Positions 1 to 6,127 of a DNA stretch of 7,969 nt are shown here, piece by piece. A model generated the notes under the pieces. That model was given only the letters and a program-made list of their open reading frames with translations. It did no database searches and had not been told where the DNA came from. The stretch is from assembly GCA_002069025.1 (NCBI GenBank), contig MWBK01000104.1, forward strand, positions 1-7,969. The letters run 5' to 3'. The DNA is from Bacteroidetes bacterium ADurb.Bin302. Lineage in GTDB: Bacteria > Bacteroidota > Bacteroidia > Bacteroidales > Paludibacteraceae. The stretch's first letter is position 1; each line of letters starts with the position of its first letter. A program made the translations under genes and the position numbers.

Positions 1-365
1 TATTCACAGAGGGAACAATTGGTAGCCCTTCAGAATGGTACATTATATTCAATAGTAGTGGACAACAAACTGCAGGTGATCCCGGATTTATTTGTAAAAA
101 TGGAGCATATTATACTTTTGATGGAGAAGATCACATAGTTCCAATTACCACTGTTGGGATTAATAACGTAAGTGAGAATAGCCCTCGAGTTTATGTATCA
201 AATATGAATATACATATTGAAAATGCCGATGATCAAAATATAATGATAGCAACAATTGATGGCCGTATTTTATATAGTGGTAAACAAACTATAATTCCTG
301 TTTCGAGCAATGGAATTTATATAGTTAAGATTGGCGAAGTAACAACAAAAGTATTTGTTAAATAG
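1..365 (+). CDS. Secreted protein, 3' end only: possible starch-binding segment plus T9SS C-terminal sorting domain
   Basis: This is the last 120 codons of a gene that starts before the window; the reading frame begins at base 3 and stops with TAG at 363-365. The final 60 or so residues look like a type A T9SS sorting domain: beta-rich, with DGRILYSGK in the middle, then SSNGIYIVKI and the closing TTKVFVK. In this family the domain directs export across the outer membrane and is removed on arrival. Before it, residues 11-40 (EWYIIFNSSGQQT, later NGAYYTFDG) resemble the Trp-Tyr and FN-G-QT pattern of CBM26-like starch-binding modules at the end of Bacteroidota alpha-amylases. An extracellular amylase or related glycosidase is therefore plausible, but the catalytic part lies outside the window and this is inference. 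The sorting domain is the secure part. A strong hairpin 21 bp after the stop suggests the transcript ends here. Confidence 0.85.
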   Translation, partial: FTEGTIGSPSEWYIIFNSSGQQTAGDPGFICKNGAYYTFDGEDHIVPITTVGINNVSENSPRVYVSNMNIHIENADDQNIMIATIDGRILYSGKQTIIPVSSNGIYIVKIGEVTTKVFVK

Positions 366-386
366 TTATTCGCACTTATTAAAAGT

Positions 387-427
387 TAAAAGAGGGTTGT
401 CAATAGACAATCCTCTTTTATGTTTTA
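387..427 (+). terminator. Intrinsic terminator after the T9SS cargo gene
   Basis: A 15-bp stem (387-401 with 406-420) closes on the loop AATA. It has one G-T wobble and is otherwise perfect. The stem has a GC-containing core (GAGGGTTGTC) with A- and T-rich ends, and the 3' arm runs into TTTTATGTTTT. It lies 21 bp after the stop codon of the upstream gene, as expected for a rho-independent terminator on the plus strand. Because the arms are A-rich on one side and T-rich on the other, it might also stop minus-strand transcripts arriving from the universal stress gene. Confidence 0.85.
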
Positions 428-771
428 TAATTAGGTTAATACCTAAATTCATATATATATCTGATATACAATATTTAGGCTTATTATTAAAAAAGAATAT
501 GAAACTGTGAAAATTCAAATAAGAAGTGCGAAACGCAAAAAGCATAAAAAAATTGAATTTGATGATAAAGAAAAGGAGACCGAAGTCTACCTAAGATCAA
601 CTAATTTTGTGTTGCAATGTACCTATAAACACAAAATATAGGCATTTAACCTATATTTGAGCTGTATAAATAAAATAGCCTATTAAATTAGACAGATGGA
701 TTTCTTGTCGTTTTGGTAGCTATCTCTATGTAAGTTTTAATTCCTTTAATTTTCTAGTATTAGGTATTAGG
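421..771. other. Gene-free intergenic stretch with several small inverted repeats
   Basis: No convincing gene lies between the upstream terminator and the stop codon of the minus-strand universal stress gene. Visible structure: a perfect 6-bp inverted repeat TTAGGT-TAAT-ACCTAA (431-446); a small stem AGG-AGAC / GTCT-A-CCT with a CGAA loop and one bulged A (574-592); and the overlapping pair at 604-658, listed separately. One 44-codon open frame with a GTG start (507-641) encodes a Lys-rich peptide but has no promoter or known similarity that I can see. From about 660 to 771 I see nothing functional, and no clear terminator for the minus-strand gene. Confidence 0.6.
604..658. repeat. Two overlapping, mutually exclusive inverted repeats
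   Basis: The first repeat is a perfect 10-bp pair, ATTTTGTGTT (604-613) with AACACAAAAT (628-637), around a 14-base loop. The second is a perfect 9-bp pair, AAATATAGG (634-642) with CCTATATTT (650-658), around a 7-base loop. They share bases 634-637, so an RNA could not form both in full at once. In addition, CCTATA at 622-627, in the first loop, can pair with TATAGG at 637-642, giving a third alternative. None is followed by a T-run on either strand, so these are not simple intrinsic terminators. The function is unknown. Confidence 0.6.
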
Positions 772-1563
772 TTACCAGCACAATACATATAAATCGCCCC
801 TTGGGTTTATACACATTAGAGGTACTGTTGTTGCTTTTAATATGTGTAATTCTTTCGGACCAAAAAACATATCGTCCAATCCGTAATCTCTCGATGTAGA
901 AATAATGACCATGCCGGCATTTTCTTTGGCAGCTATTGATACAGCTTCTTTTTCTACTTTAAAGCTATCATTAACAGCCTTTCTAATCTCATATTTTAGA
1001 TTGAATTTATCAAATAGAGAACGAATGCTTTCAACATTTTTAGCCGTTTTTGAGCCGTAATCGTTGGCTTTTAATAACAATATCTCTGAATGTAAAAATC
1101 GGCCCATATTAGAAGAATAGGGGGCTTTTTCTTTTTCTTCAGGCAAATAACCGATTGGTACTATGATATTTGAAAAATCAATTTTAGACGTATCTTCTTT
1201 TACCATTACAAAAGGAATACGCAAATCACGTAATCCTTTAAAAATATTCATAGGATTCGAATATGTACCTTTTTTAGTTATTTCAAAAAAGATAATAGGG
1301 GTTTCAGTTCGTTCAGATAAGTCGCAAACATCAACAAGTGTTCCTTGGCATGATTCAAAAATAAATGGATAATCTGCTTCTTGACCTTTACTTTCCGCTT
1401 TATTTATAAACTCTTCTGATGCATCTCCCAATGCTAATAATGTAAGTCCTTTTGCAAAAGCTTTTGCAAACAAGGATGCCGCTTGATATGCCTTTTCAGG
1501 AAAATGTTTTCCATCGGCTACAACCAAGAAATGGCGTGAATAAGATAATTCGCGAATATTCAT
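772..1563 (-). CDS. Universal stress protein family, two tandem UspA-like domains with degenerate ATP-binding loop
   Basis: This encodes a soluble cytoplasmic protein of 263 residues with two UspA-like alpha/beta repeats. The first runs from HFLVVADG (11-18) to IPFVMVKE (116-123). The second runs from NIIVPIGY (132-139) to VPLMCINP (247-254). In ATP-binding UspA proteins the end of the domain carries G-2X-G-9X-G(S/T). Here the matching region (STSRDYGLDDMFFGPKELHI, 222-241) lacks the G-2X-G part, so nucleotide binding is doubtful. The family is linked to stress adaptation, but no specific job can be assigned. I start at the ATG (1561-1563), which leads straight into the first beta strand. The frame extends ten codons further to a TTG (1593), but that would cover the likely promoter and is unlikely. 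The gene is divergent from hisS across 65 bp. A short hydrophobic tail (DLYVLCW) follows the second domain. Confidence 0.8.
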   Translation of the reverse strand: MNIRELSYSRHFLVVADGKHFPEKAYQAASLFAKAFAKGLTLLALGDASEEFINKAESKGQEADYPFIFESCQGTLVDVCDLSERTETPIIFFEITKKGTYSNPMNIFKGLRDLRIPFVMVKEDTSKIDFSNIIVPIGYLPEEKEKAPYSSNMGRFLHSEILLLKANDYGSKTAKNVESIRSLFDKFNLKYEIRKAVNDSFKVEKEAVSIAAKENAGMVIISTSRDYGLDDMFFGPKELHILKATTVPLMCINPRGDLYVLCW

Positions 1564-1571
1564 AATGGGCG

Positions 1572-1579
1572 TAAAGTTA
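1572..1579 (-). promoter_or_regulatory. Possible -7 element for the universal stress gene
   Basis: On the minus strand TAACTTTA, followed by CGCCC, matches 7 of 8 bases of the Bacteroidota -7 consensus TAnnTTTG. It lies only 8 bp before the ATG, so the transcript would begin a few bases from the start codon and be nearly leaderless. No TTTG-like -33 element is seen at the usual distance, which lowers confidence. Confidence 0.35.
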
Positions 1580-1601
1580 CCGTTATTTTTCAAAATATTT
1601 G

Positions 1602-1609
1602 TACCTTTG
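1602..1609 (+). promoter_or_regulatory. -7 promoter element for hisS
   Basis: TACCTTTG matches the Bacteroidota sigma factor's -7 consensus TAnnTTTG exactly. It ends 19 bp before the hisS ATG at 1629, giving a predicted leader of about a dozen A/T-rich bases with no Shine-Dalgarno sequence, which is normal for this phylum. The -33 region has no clear TTTG. The element also argues against the upstream TTG start at 1599, because it would lie inside that coding sequence. Confidence 0.65.
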
Positions 1610-1628
1610 TTCCTTAAAATTAATAATT

Positions 1629-2990
1629 ATGCCTTCAAAACCTTCTATACCAAAGGGTACGCGCGACTTTTTGCCTGATGAAATGGCAAAACGCAACTAC
1701 ATTTTTGATACTATTAAAAAAGTATATGCTTTATATGGTTTCAAACAAATAGAGACTCCTGCAATGGAAAATCTATCAACTTTGATGGGAAAATACGGAG
1801 AAGAAGGTGATAAGTTGCTTTTTAAAATTCTAAATTCAGGCAATTTTTTAGATAATGCTGATGAAGATGATTTAAAAACAAAGAATTCTGTTAAAGTAAT
1901 ATCAAAAATATCTGAAAAAGGATTGAGATATGACCTAACAGTTCCGTTTGCAAGATTTGTGGTACAATATCGCGATCAAATAAAATTTCCTTTTCGAAGA
2001 TTCCAAATACAACCTGTTTGGAGAGCTGATCGTCCACAAAAAGGTCGTTATCGTGAGTTCTATCAATGTGATGCTGATATTGTTGGAAGTGATTCTCTGC
2101 TTAACGAATTGGAATTATTGCAAATAATAGACGAGGTATTTGCACAATTCGGTATTAATGTTTGCATCAAATTAAATAATCGAAAGGTATTGGCAGGAAT
2201 AGCAGAAGTGATAGGGGCTCCTGAAAAAATTATTGACATTACTGTTGCAATTGACAAATTAGACAAGGTAGGCTTAGACAATGTTAATGCAGAATTAGCA
2301 GTAAAAGGTTTATCCGCAGACTCTGTAAATAAACTTCAACCAATACTTGCATTAAAAGGTGATAATGCATCTAAAGTCAATGATTTACGCAAAATATTAA
2401 GTACTTCTGAAATAGGTACTAAAGGTGTCGAAGAATTAGAGACAATATTTAATATGTTGAATGAATCATCTGTTCGATGCGAAATAGAATTAGACCTAAC
2501 CTTAGCACGTGGATTAAACTACTATACAGGAACTATTATAGAAGTTAAATCTAAAGATGTTCAAATAGGTAGTATTACGGGTGGCGGTCGTTACGATAAT
2601 CTTACAGGTGTATTTGGTATGGATGGTGTATCAGGAGTCGGCATCTCTTTTGGAGCTGATCGTATTTACGATGTCTTGAACCAACTTGATTTATACCCAA
2701 AATCAGAGACTGCATCAACACAAGTTATATTCCTTAATTTCGGAGCAAAAGAGGCTTTTTATAGTTTGAAATGTATGAAAACATTGAGAACAGCCGGTAT
2801 AGCATGCGAAATATATCCCGATTCTGTTAAGTTAAAAAAACAAATGGGCTATGCAGATGAATGCGGAATACCTTATGTAGCTATTATTGGTGAAACTGAA
2901 ATGGCAGACAATTTAATTTCTCTAAAAAACATGAAATCGGGAGAACAAGAGAAATTGTCAATTGAAGCCTTAATTGCTAAATTAGTATAA
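1629..2990 (+). CDS. hisS: Histidine--tRNA ligase (HisRS)
   Basis: This is a class II aminoacyl-tRNA synthetase that activates histidine with ATP and charges tRNA-His in the cytoplasm. The product is 453 residues, normal for the family. It opens with the typical [11 protein letters not shown] (8-18). Class II motif 2 is at about 122-150 ([19 protein letters not shown], then [10 protein letters not shown]), with the conserved Arg residues of the ATP site. The histidine-specific motif [10 protein letters not shown] is at 292-301, GGGRYDNL at 318-325, and motif 3 ([11 protein letters not shown]) at 336-346. From about 365 (QVIFLNFG) an alpha/beta anticodon-binding domain runs to the end. An insertion around 70-95, rich in Asp and Lys, matches the longer bacterial form of this enzyme. 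I use the ATG at 1629; a TTG ten codons upstream overlaps the promoter. No terminator is visible in the 75 bp before the porT-like gene, so read-through is possible. Confidence 0.97.
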   Translation: MPSKPSIPKGTRDFLPDEMAKRNYIFDTIKKVYALYGFKQIETPAMENLSTLMGKYGEEGDKLLFKILNSGNFLDNADEDDLKTKNSVKVISKISEKGLRYDLTVPFARFVVQYRDQIKFPFRRFQIQPVWRADRPQKGRYREFYQCDADIVGSDSLLNELELLQIIDEVFAQFGINVCIKLNNRKVLAGIAEVIGAPEKIIDITVAIDKLDKVGLDNVNAELAVKGLSADSVNKLQPILALKGDNASKVNDLRKILSTSEIGTKGVEELETIFNMLNESSVRCEIELDLTLARGLNYYTGTIIEVKSKDVQIGSITGGGRYDNLTGVFGMDGVSGVGISFGADRIYDVLNQLDLYPKSETASTQVIFLNFGAKEAFYSLKCMKTLRTAGIACEIYPDSVKLKKQMGYADECGIPYVAIIGETEMADNLISLKNMKSGEQEKLSIEALIAKLV

Positions 2991-3065
2991 CAACAAAATA
3001 TACAGATAATATTTCCGTTAAGTTAATATTACATAGTTCATATTTCGTTACTAAAATATATATAG

Positions 3066-3794
3066 TTGAAAAACAGATTCATAACCATATTGCTACTTGT
3101 GCTAGTCGCTATTCCGTCGATGGCACAATTAGATCGAAACATAATCAAAAGATTAACACAAGTTGACCGTCAAAGATGGCATTTTGGATTTATTTTGGGT
3201 ATGAATTTCGCTGATTTTGTAACACAACCATCCACTAGCTGGAAAGACGAAGATGGTAACAGTTGGTATTCTGCATCTGCAGGATTATCACCTGCATTTA
3301 ATGTTGGTATGATTATAGATTTACGTTGTGTTGAATACTTGAACATACGATTTACTCCCGTTTTAAACTTAGGAGAACGCCATCTTAACTATACTTGTTT
3401 TAATCCTGCAGGCGAAAGAATAGGAGACGTTAAAACCACTTCAGTTGCAACAACAACCATAGATATTCCTTTCTATATAAAATATAGTGCAAAACGTTAT
3501 GGAAATGTGCGACCGTATATAATTGCAGGTGGAGGTCCACAATTTAATTTAAACTTAGATCCGGAAGTGCCCATATTGCTTAATCCTTTTGACGTGCAAA
3601 TAGCATTTGGCATCGGTTTAAATATTTATACGGAATATTTCAAATTTTGTCCCGAAATAAAATTTGCGTTTGGCTTACTAGATCAATTAAATCGTAATCA
3701 CCCGGAAATGGAAGGTACTGATAATATTCTGTTCACGAGCTCGGTTGATCGGTTAACATCAAGAATGTTGATAATATCATTCAACTTTGAGTGA
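3066..3794 (+). CDS. porT: PorT-like outer-membrane beta-barrel protein (type IX secretion)
   Basis: This encodes a 242-residue envelope protein. Residues 1-20 form a signal peptide (basic MKNR, hydrophobic ITILLLVLVAI, PSMA before Gln21). The mature part is rich in alternating beta strands, with DRQRWHFGFILGMNFADF (34-51), GNVRPYIIAGGGPQFNL (146-162) and a closing strand MLIISFNFE typical of barrel proteins. The N-terminal layout and length fit PorT (SprT in gliding species), an outer-membrane protein needed for secretion of C-terminal-domain cargo by the T9SS. A more general member of the same barrel family cannot be excluded. The start is a TTG: an in-frame TAG directly precedes it, and the next ATG would remove the signal peptide. 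The gene lies 75 bp after hisS and ends in a hairpin that faces the convergent cca gene. A T9SS cargo gene at the window start supports the assignment. Confidence 0.75.
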   Translation: MKNRFITILLLVLVAIPSMAQLDRNIIKRLTQVDRQRWHFGFILGMNFADFVTQPSTSWKDEDGNSWYSASAGLSPAFNVGMIIDLRCVEYLNIRFTPVLNLGERHLNYTCFNPAGERIGDVKTTSVATTTIDIPFYIKYSAKRYGNVRPYIIAGGGPQFNLNLDPEVPILLNPFDVQIAFGIGLNIYTEYFKFCPEIKFAFGLLDQLNRNHPEMEGTDNILFTSSVDRLTSRMLIISFNFE

Positions 3795-3819
3795 TATTAT
3801 ATAAAAAGATCATTTTATA
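3771..3819. terminator. Hairpins between convergent porT and cca genes, probable bidirectional terminator
   Basis: A 13-bp stem (3771-3783 with 3788-3800) closes on a 4-base loop and contains a single T-G wobble. It covers the last codons and the stop of the porT-like gene. Directly next to it, sharing base 3800, is a small A/T-only hairpin, TATAAAA (3800-3806) with TTTTATA (3813-3819), which covers the stop codon of cca. The T-rich arm of the second hairpin follows the first on the plus strand, and a T5 run precedes the large stem on the minus strand. Neither has a textbook T-tract right after the stem, so termination is inferred from position and stem strength. Confidence 0.6.
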
Positions 3820-5219
3820 GGAGTCAATCCCATTGAAGCTGCTATTTTTACCATTAATTCATGAGCCGGTTCATATTCATTAGGAATTTTACCATCCAGA
3901 ATAGCGTCTTTTATAATTGCTTTGATTTTTCCAACAGTTCCACAAGGTTCTAAGCCAAATGTTTTCATAATTTCTGCTCCATCTATTGGCGGTTGGAAAT
4001 TTCTAACATGATCTTTTTGTTCTATATCCTTCAACTTTAATCTAACTATTTGCAGATTCTGCATGTATTTATTGACCTTAGCCTCATTTTTTGAAGTTAT
4101 ATCGGCTTCACAAAGTGTCATTAAATCTTCAATATCATCACCTCCTTCAAATAATAAACGACGAACGGCAGAATCAGTAATTTCTTCTTCTACCAGAGCA
4201 ATAGGACGCATGTGTAAACTAACTATTTTCTGTACATAACGCATCTTTTCGTTCATAGGAAACTTCATTCGTTTAAAAATATGCGGAATCATCTTTTCGC
4301 CAATGTAGTTGTGGTTATGAAACATCCAACCTATTTTGGGATCAAATCGCTTTGTTGCAGGTTTACCAACATCATGGAATAGGGCAGCCCATCTTAACCA
4401 CAAATCAGAACTTTGTTTAGCCACATTATCAACCACCTCTAGTGTGTGATAGAAAATATCTTTATGAGCTTTGCCGGAAATAATTTCGACACCTTTAAGG
4501 TTTGAGATTTCAGGCATGATAATTTCCAGTAGGCCGCATTTATACAAAATATCTAATCCTATAGATGGCTTTTCAGACATCATAATTTTGTTCAATTCAT
4601 CAAGAATTCGCTCTTGAGATATGATACTTATGCGTTCTTTATTAGTTTGAAGAGCTCTGTATGTACCGTCTTCTATACTGAACTTTAATTGAGTTGCAAA
4701 GCGTATGCATCTCATCATTCGCAATGGGTCATCGCTAAAAGTAACATCCGGATTTAAAGGAGTTCGTAAAATTTTATATTCTAAGTCCTGTTTACCTCCA
4801 AAAGGGTCTGTTAATTCTCCATATTTAGATTTATTCAGACAGATTGCCATTGCATTAATGGTAAAATCTCTCCGTTTTTGATCGTCTTCTAAAGTACCGT
4901 TTTCAACTACCGGCTTACGCGAATCATTACGATAAGATTCTTTTCTAGCTCCAACAAATTCTATTTCGGTATCTTTATATTTTATTTGAGCCGTTCCGAA
5001 ATTTTTAAAAATACTTAATGAAGCTTTTCTGCCTAATTTTGCCTTCAAAGCCTTGGCTAATTCTATTCCGCTACCAACCACAACAATGTCAATATCTTTT
5101 GAAGGACGATTCAGTAACCAATCACGAACATATCCTCCAATAACATAACATTCTGTTTGTTGTGCATCTGCACAATCAGAAATCAAGTCAAATATTGGAT
5201 TTTGCCAGCCAGCTTGCAT
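3810..5219 (-). CDS. cca: CCA-adding tRNA nucleotidyltransferase with HD domain
   Basis: This class II nucleotidyltransferase adds or repairs the CCA end of tRNAs using CTP and ATP, with no template. The product is 469 residues, normal for the Bacteroidota form. The catalytic head has YVIGGYVRDW (25-34), the metal-binding DID (42-44), the ARKESYR segment (91-97), RRDFTINAMA (116-125) and the DDPLRMMRCIRFA stretch (163-175), all typical of CCA-adding enzymes. An HD-type phosphohydrolase domain follows, with His258 in FYHTLE, HDVGKP at 282-287 and later conserved His residues (HNHN, 301-304; SLHMRP, 334-339). In characterised enzymes the HD part gives additional phosphatase or phosphodiesterase activity. 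The sequence does not settle whether this is a full CCA-adding or only an A-adding enzyme; full CCA addition is the simpler reading. The ATG at 5219 is preceded by a good promoter, and the gene converges on porT. Confidence 0.93.
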   Translation of the reverse strand: MQAGWQNPIFDLISDCADAQQTECYVIGGYVRDWLLNRPSKDIDIVVVGSGIELAKALKAKLGRKASLSIFKNFGTAQIKYKDTEIEFVGARKESYRNDSRKPVVENGTLEDDQKRRDFTINAMAICLNKSKYGELTDPFGGKQDLEYKILRTPLNPDVTFSDDPLRMMRCIRFATQLKFSIEDGTYRALQTNKERISIISQERILDELNKIMMSEKPSIGLDILYKCGLLEIIMPEISNLKGVEIISGKAHKDIFYHTLEVVDNVAKQSSDLWLRWAALFHDVGKPATKRFDPKIGWMFHNHNYIGEKMIPHIFKRMKFPMNEKMRYVQKIVSLHMRPIALVEEEITDSAVRRLLFEGGDDIEDLMTLCEADITSKNEAKVNKYMQNLQIVRLKLKDIEQKDHVRNFQPPIDGAEIMKTFGLEPCGTVGKIKAIIKDAILDGKIPNEYEPAHELMVKIAASMGLTPIK

Positions 5220-5242
5220 TGAATTAAAATTTATTAACCCTG

Positions 5243-5274
5243 CAAAGGTACGCTGTTTGTCTTGAACTCACAAA
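5243..5274 (-). promoter_or_regulatory. cca: cca promoter with -33 and -7 elements
   Basis: On the minus strand TTTG (5274-5271) is followed after 20 bases by TACCTTTG (5250-5243). This is an exact match to both halves of the Bacteroidota housekeeping promoter (TTTG, about 19-20 bases, TAnnTTTG). The predicted transcript starts near 5236, leaving a leader of about 17 A/T-rich bases before the ATG at 5219. The region overlaps the promoter of the divergent lipoprotein gene. Confidence 0.75.
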
Positions 5275-5289
5275 AAAATAGTAATTTTG
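5256..5289 (+). promoter_or_regulatory. Promoter of the lipoprotein-thioredoxin-pyrG cluster
   Basis: TAATTTTG at 5282-5289 matches the -7 consensus TAnnTTTG exactly. A TTTG at 5256-5259 lies 22 bases upstream, slightly longer than the usual spacing. The start codon at 5299 is only 9 bp after the -7 element, so the transcript is expected to have almost no leader. The element is interleaved with the divergent cca promoter, so the two may compete for RNA polymerase. Confidence 0.6.
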
Positions 5290-5298
5290 TGACCTTAT

Positions 5299-6126
5299 AT
5301 GATGAAGAAGTTTAATTTTATATTATTGATACAAGTTGCATTGTTCCTTTCGTGTTCTCATACACCCGAAAGAACTGCCGCTGATTTATATCAAACAGCT
5401 CAGCAATATTTTGAACAAAACAATTTGAATGCTGCCAAACAAGTTATTGACAGTATACACACCACATTTCACAATGATGTAGAAGTACGTAAGCTGGCTC
5501 GTGAGTTAATGTTTAAAATTCAACAAAAAGAAGAAAAACGTAATGTTGCTTATTACGATAGTATGTTGTTGATAAAAGAGCCTATATTAGCAGAATATTC
5601 AAAACAATTTATTTTGTCTAAAGATTCAGAATATTTTGATTATAAATTATATACACATCGTAGTCAAACCATTTCTTATATGCCTCACACAAATATATTA
5701 TGTGAAGTTAAAGATAATGGGGAACTGACTTTAGTAAGTGTTTTTTTAGGACGCAAATTGGATCATACTTCATTTCGCATTACTGCAAAAGATATATTTG
5801 CAGAGACATTCGAAGTTCCATTAAGTTCTGAATATAATTATCATTTTGATGATATGGGTAGTAGATGGGAGTATGTAACATTTACACCTGAATACCAGAA
5901 TAATGTAGCCGGATTCATTGCACAATATGCTGATCAGGCTTTGAAAGTGACTTTAAAAAGTCAAGAATCAAGCTACAATTACTTTTTAGAAAAACGTGAT
6001 AAACAAGCTATTAAAGAAGCTGTCGACTTTTCTATTTTAACAAAAGAAGTCTATATTTTAAAACAGAATCAAAAAAAATCATCAGAAAAGTTAATTTGGC
6101 TTTCTGAAAAACTAAATCAACAATAA
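5299..6126 (+). CDS. Uncharacterised lipoprotein with short N-terminal helical repeat region
   Basis: I do not recognise a named family. The 275-residue product begins with a lipoprotein signal: basic MMKK, a hydrophobic stretch, then LFLSC with the acylated Cys at 19. No acidic surface-export signal follows the Cys (SHTPER), so I infer attachment to the periplasmic side of a membrane. Residues 27-75 look helical and TPR-like (AADLYQTAQQYFEQNNLNAA, then a second helix pair). The middle (about 85-220) is mixed alpha/beta with many aromatics. The last 45 residues are rich in Lys, Gln and Glu and likely helical. Two adjacent ATGs (5299, 5302) can serve as start. The thioredoxin gene begins one base after the stop, so the two are almost certainly translated from one message. 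Its role may be tied to that thioredoxin, which is inference from position only. Confidence 0.75.
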   Translation: MMKKFNFILLIQVALFLSCSHTPERTAADLYQTAQQYFEQNNLNAAKQVIDSIHTTFHNDVEVRKLARELMFKIQQKEEKRNVAYYDSMLLIKEPILAEYSKQFILSKDSEYFDYKLYTHRSQTISYMPHTNILCEVKDNGELTLVSVFLGRKLDHTSFRITAKDIFAETFEVPLSSEYNYHFDDMGSRWEYVTFTPEYQNNVAGFIAQYADQALKVTLKSQESSYNYFLEKRDKQAIKEAVDFSILTKEVYILKQNQKKSSEKLIWLSEKLNQQ

Positions 6127-6127
6127 T

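Noticed and set aside
602..659. TAATTTTG (602-609) and TATATTTG (652-659) as promoters
   Set aside because: Both match TAnnTTTG but have no TTTG at the right upstream distance and no plus-strand gene follows; chance matches are expected in AT-rich DNA.
661..771. Possible tRNA or intrinsic terminator downstream of the universal stress gene
   Set aside because: No cloverleaf pairing, conserved TTC loop or stable stem with a T-run could be found.
1163..1372. Plus-strand open frame of 69 codons
   Set aside because: It lies entirely inside the universal stress gene on the other strand and has no domain, signal or promoter; it is a shadow frame.
1564..1593. TTG-started ten-codon N-terminal extension of the universal stress protein
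   Set aside because: It would overlap the likely -7 region, adds no recognisable structure, and an ATG at 1563 leads directly into the conserved domain.
1599..1628. TTG-started ten-codon extension of HisRS
   Set aside because: It contains the exact -7 promoter element; the ATG at 1629 gives the standard N-terminus [13 protein letters not shown].
2063..2281. Minus-strand open frame of 72 codons
   Set aside because: It is antisense to the well-supported hisS coding region and resembles no known protein.
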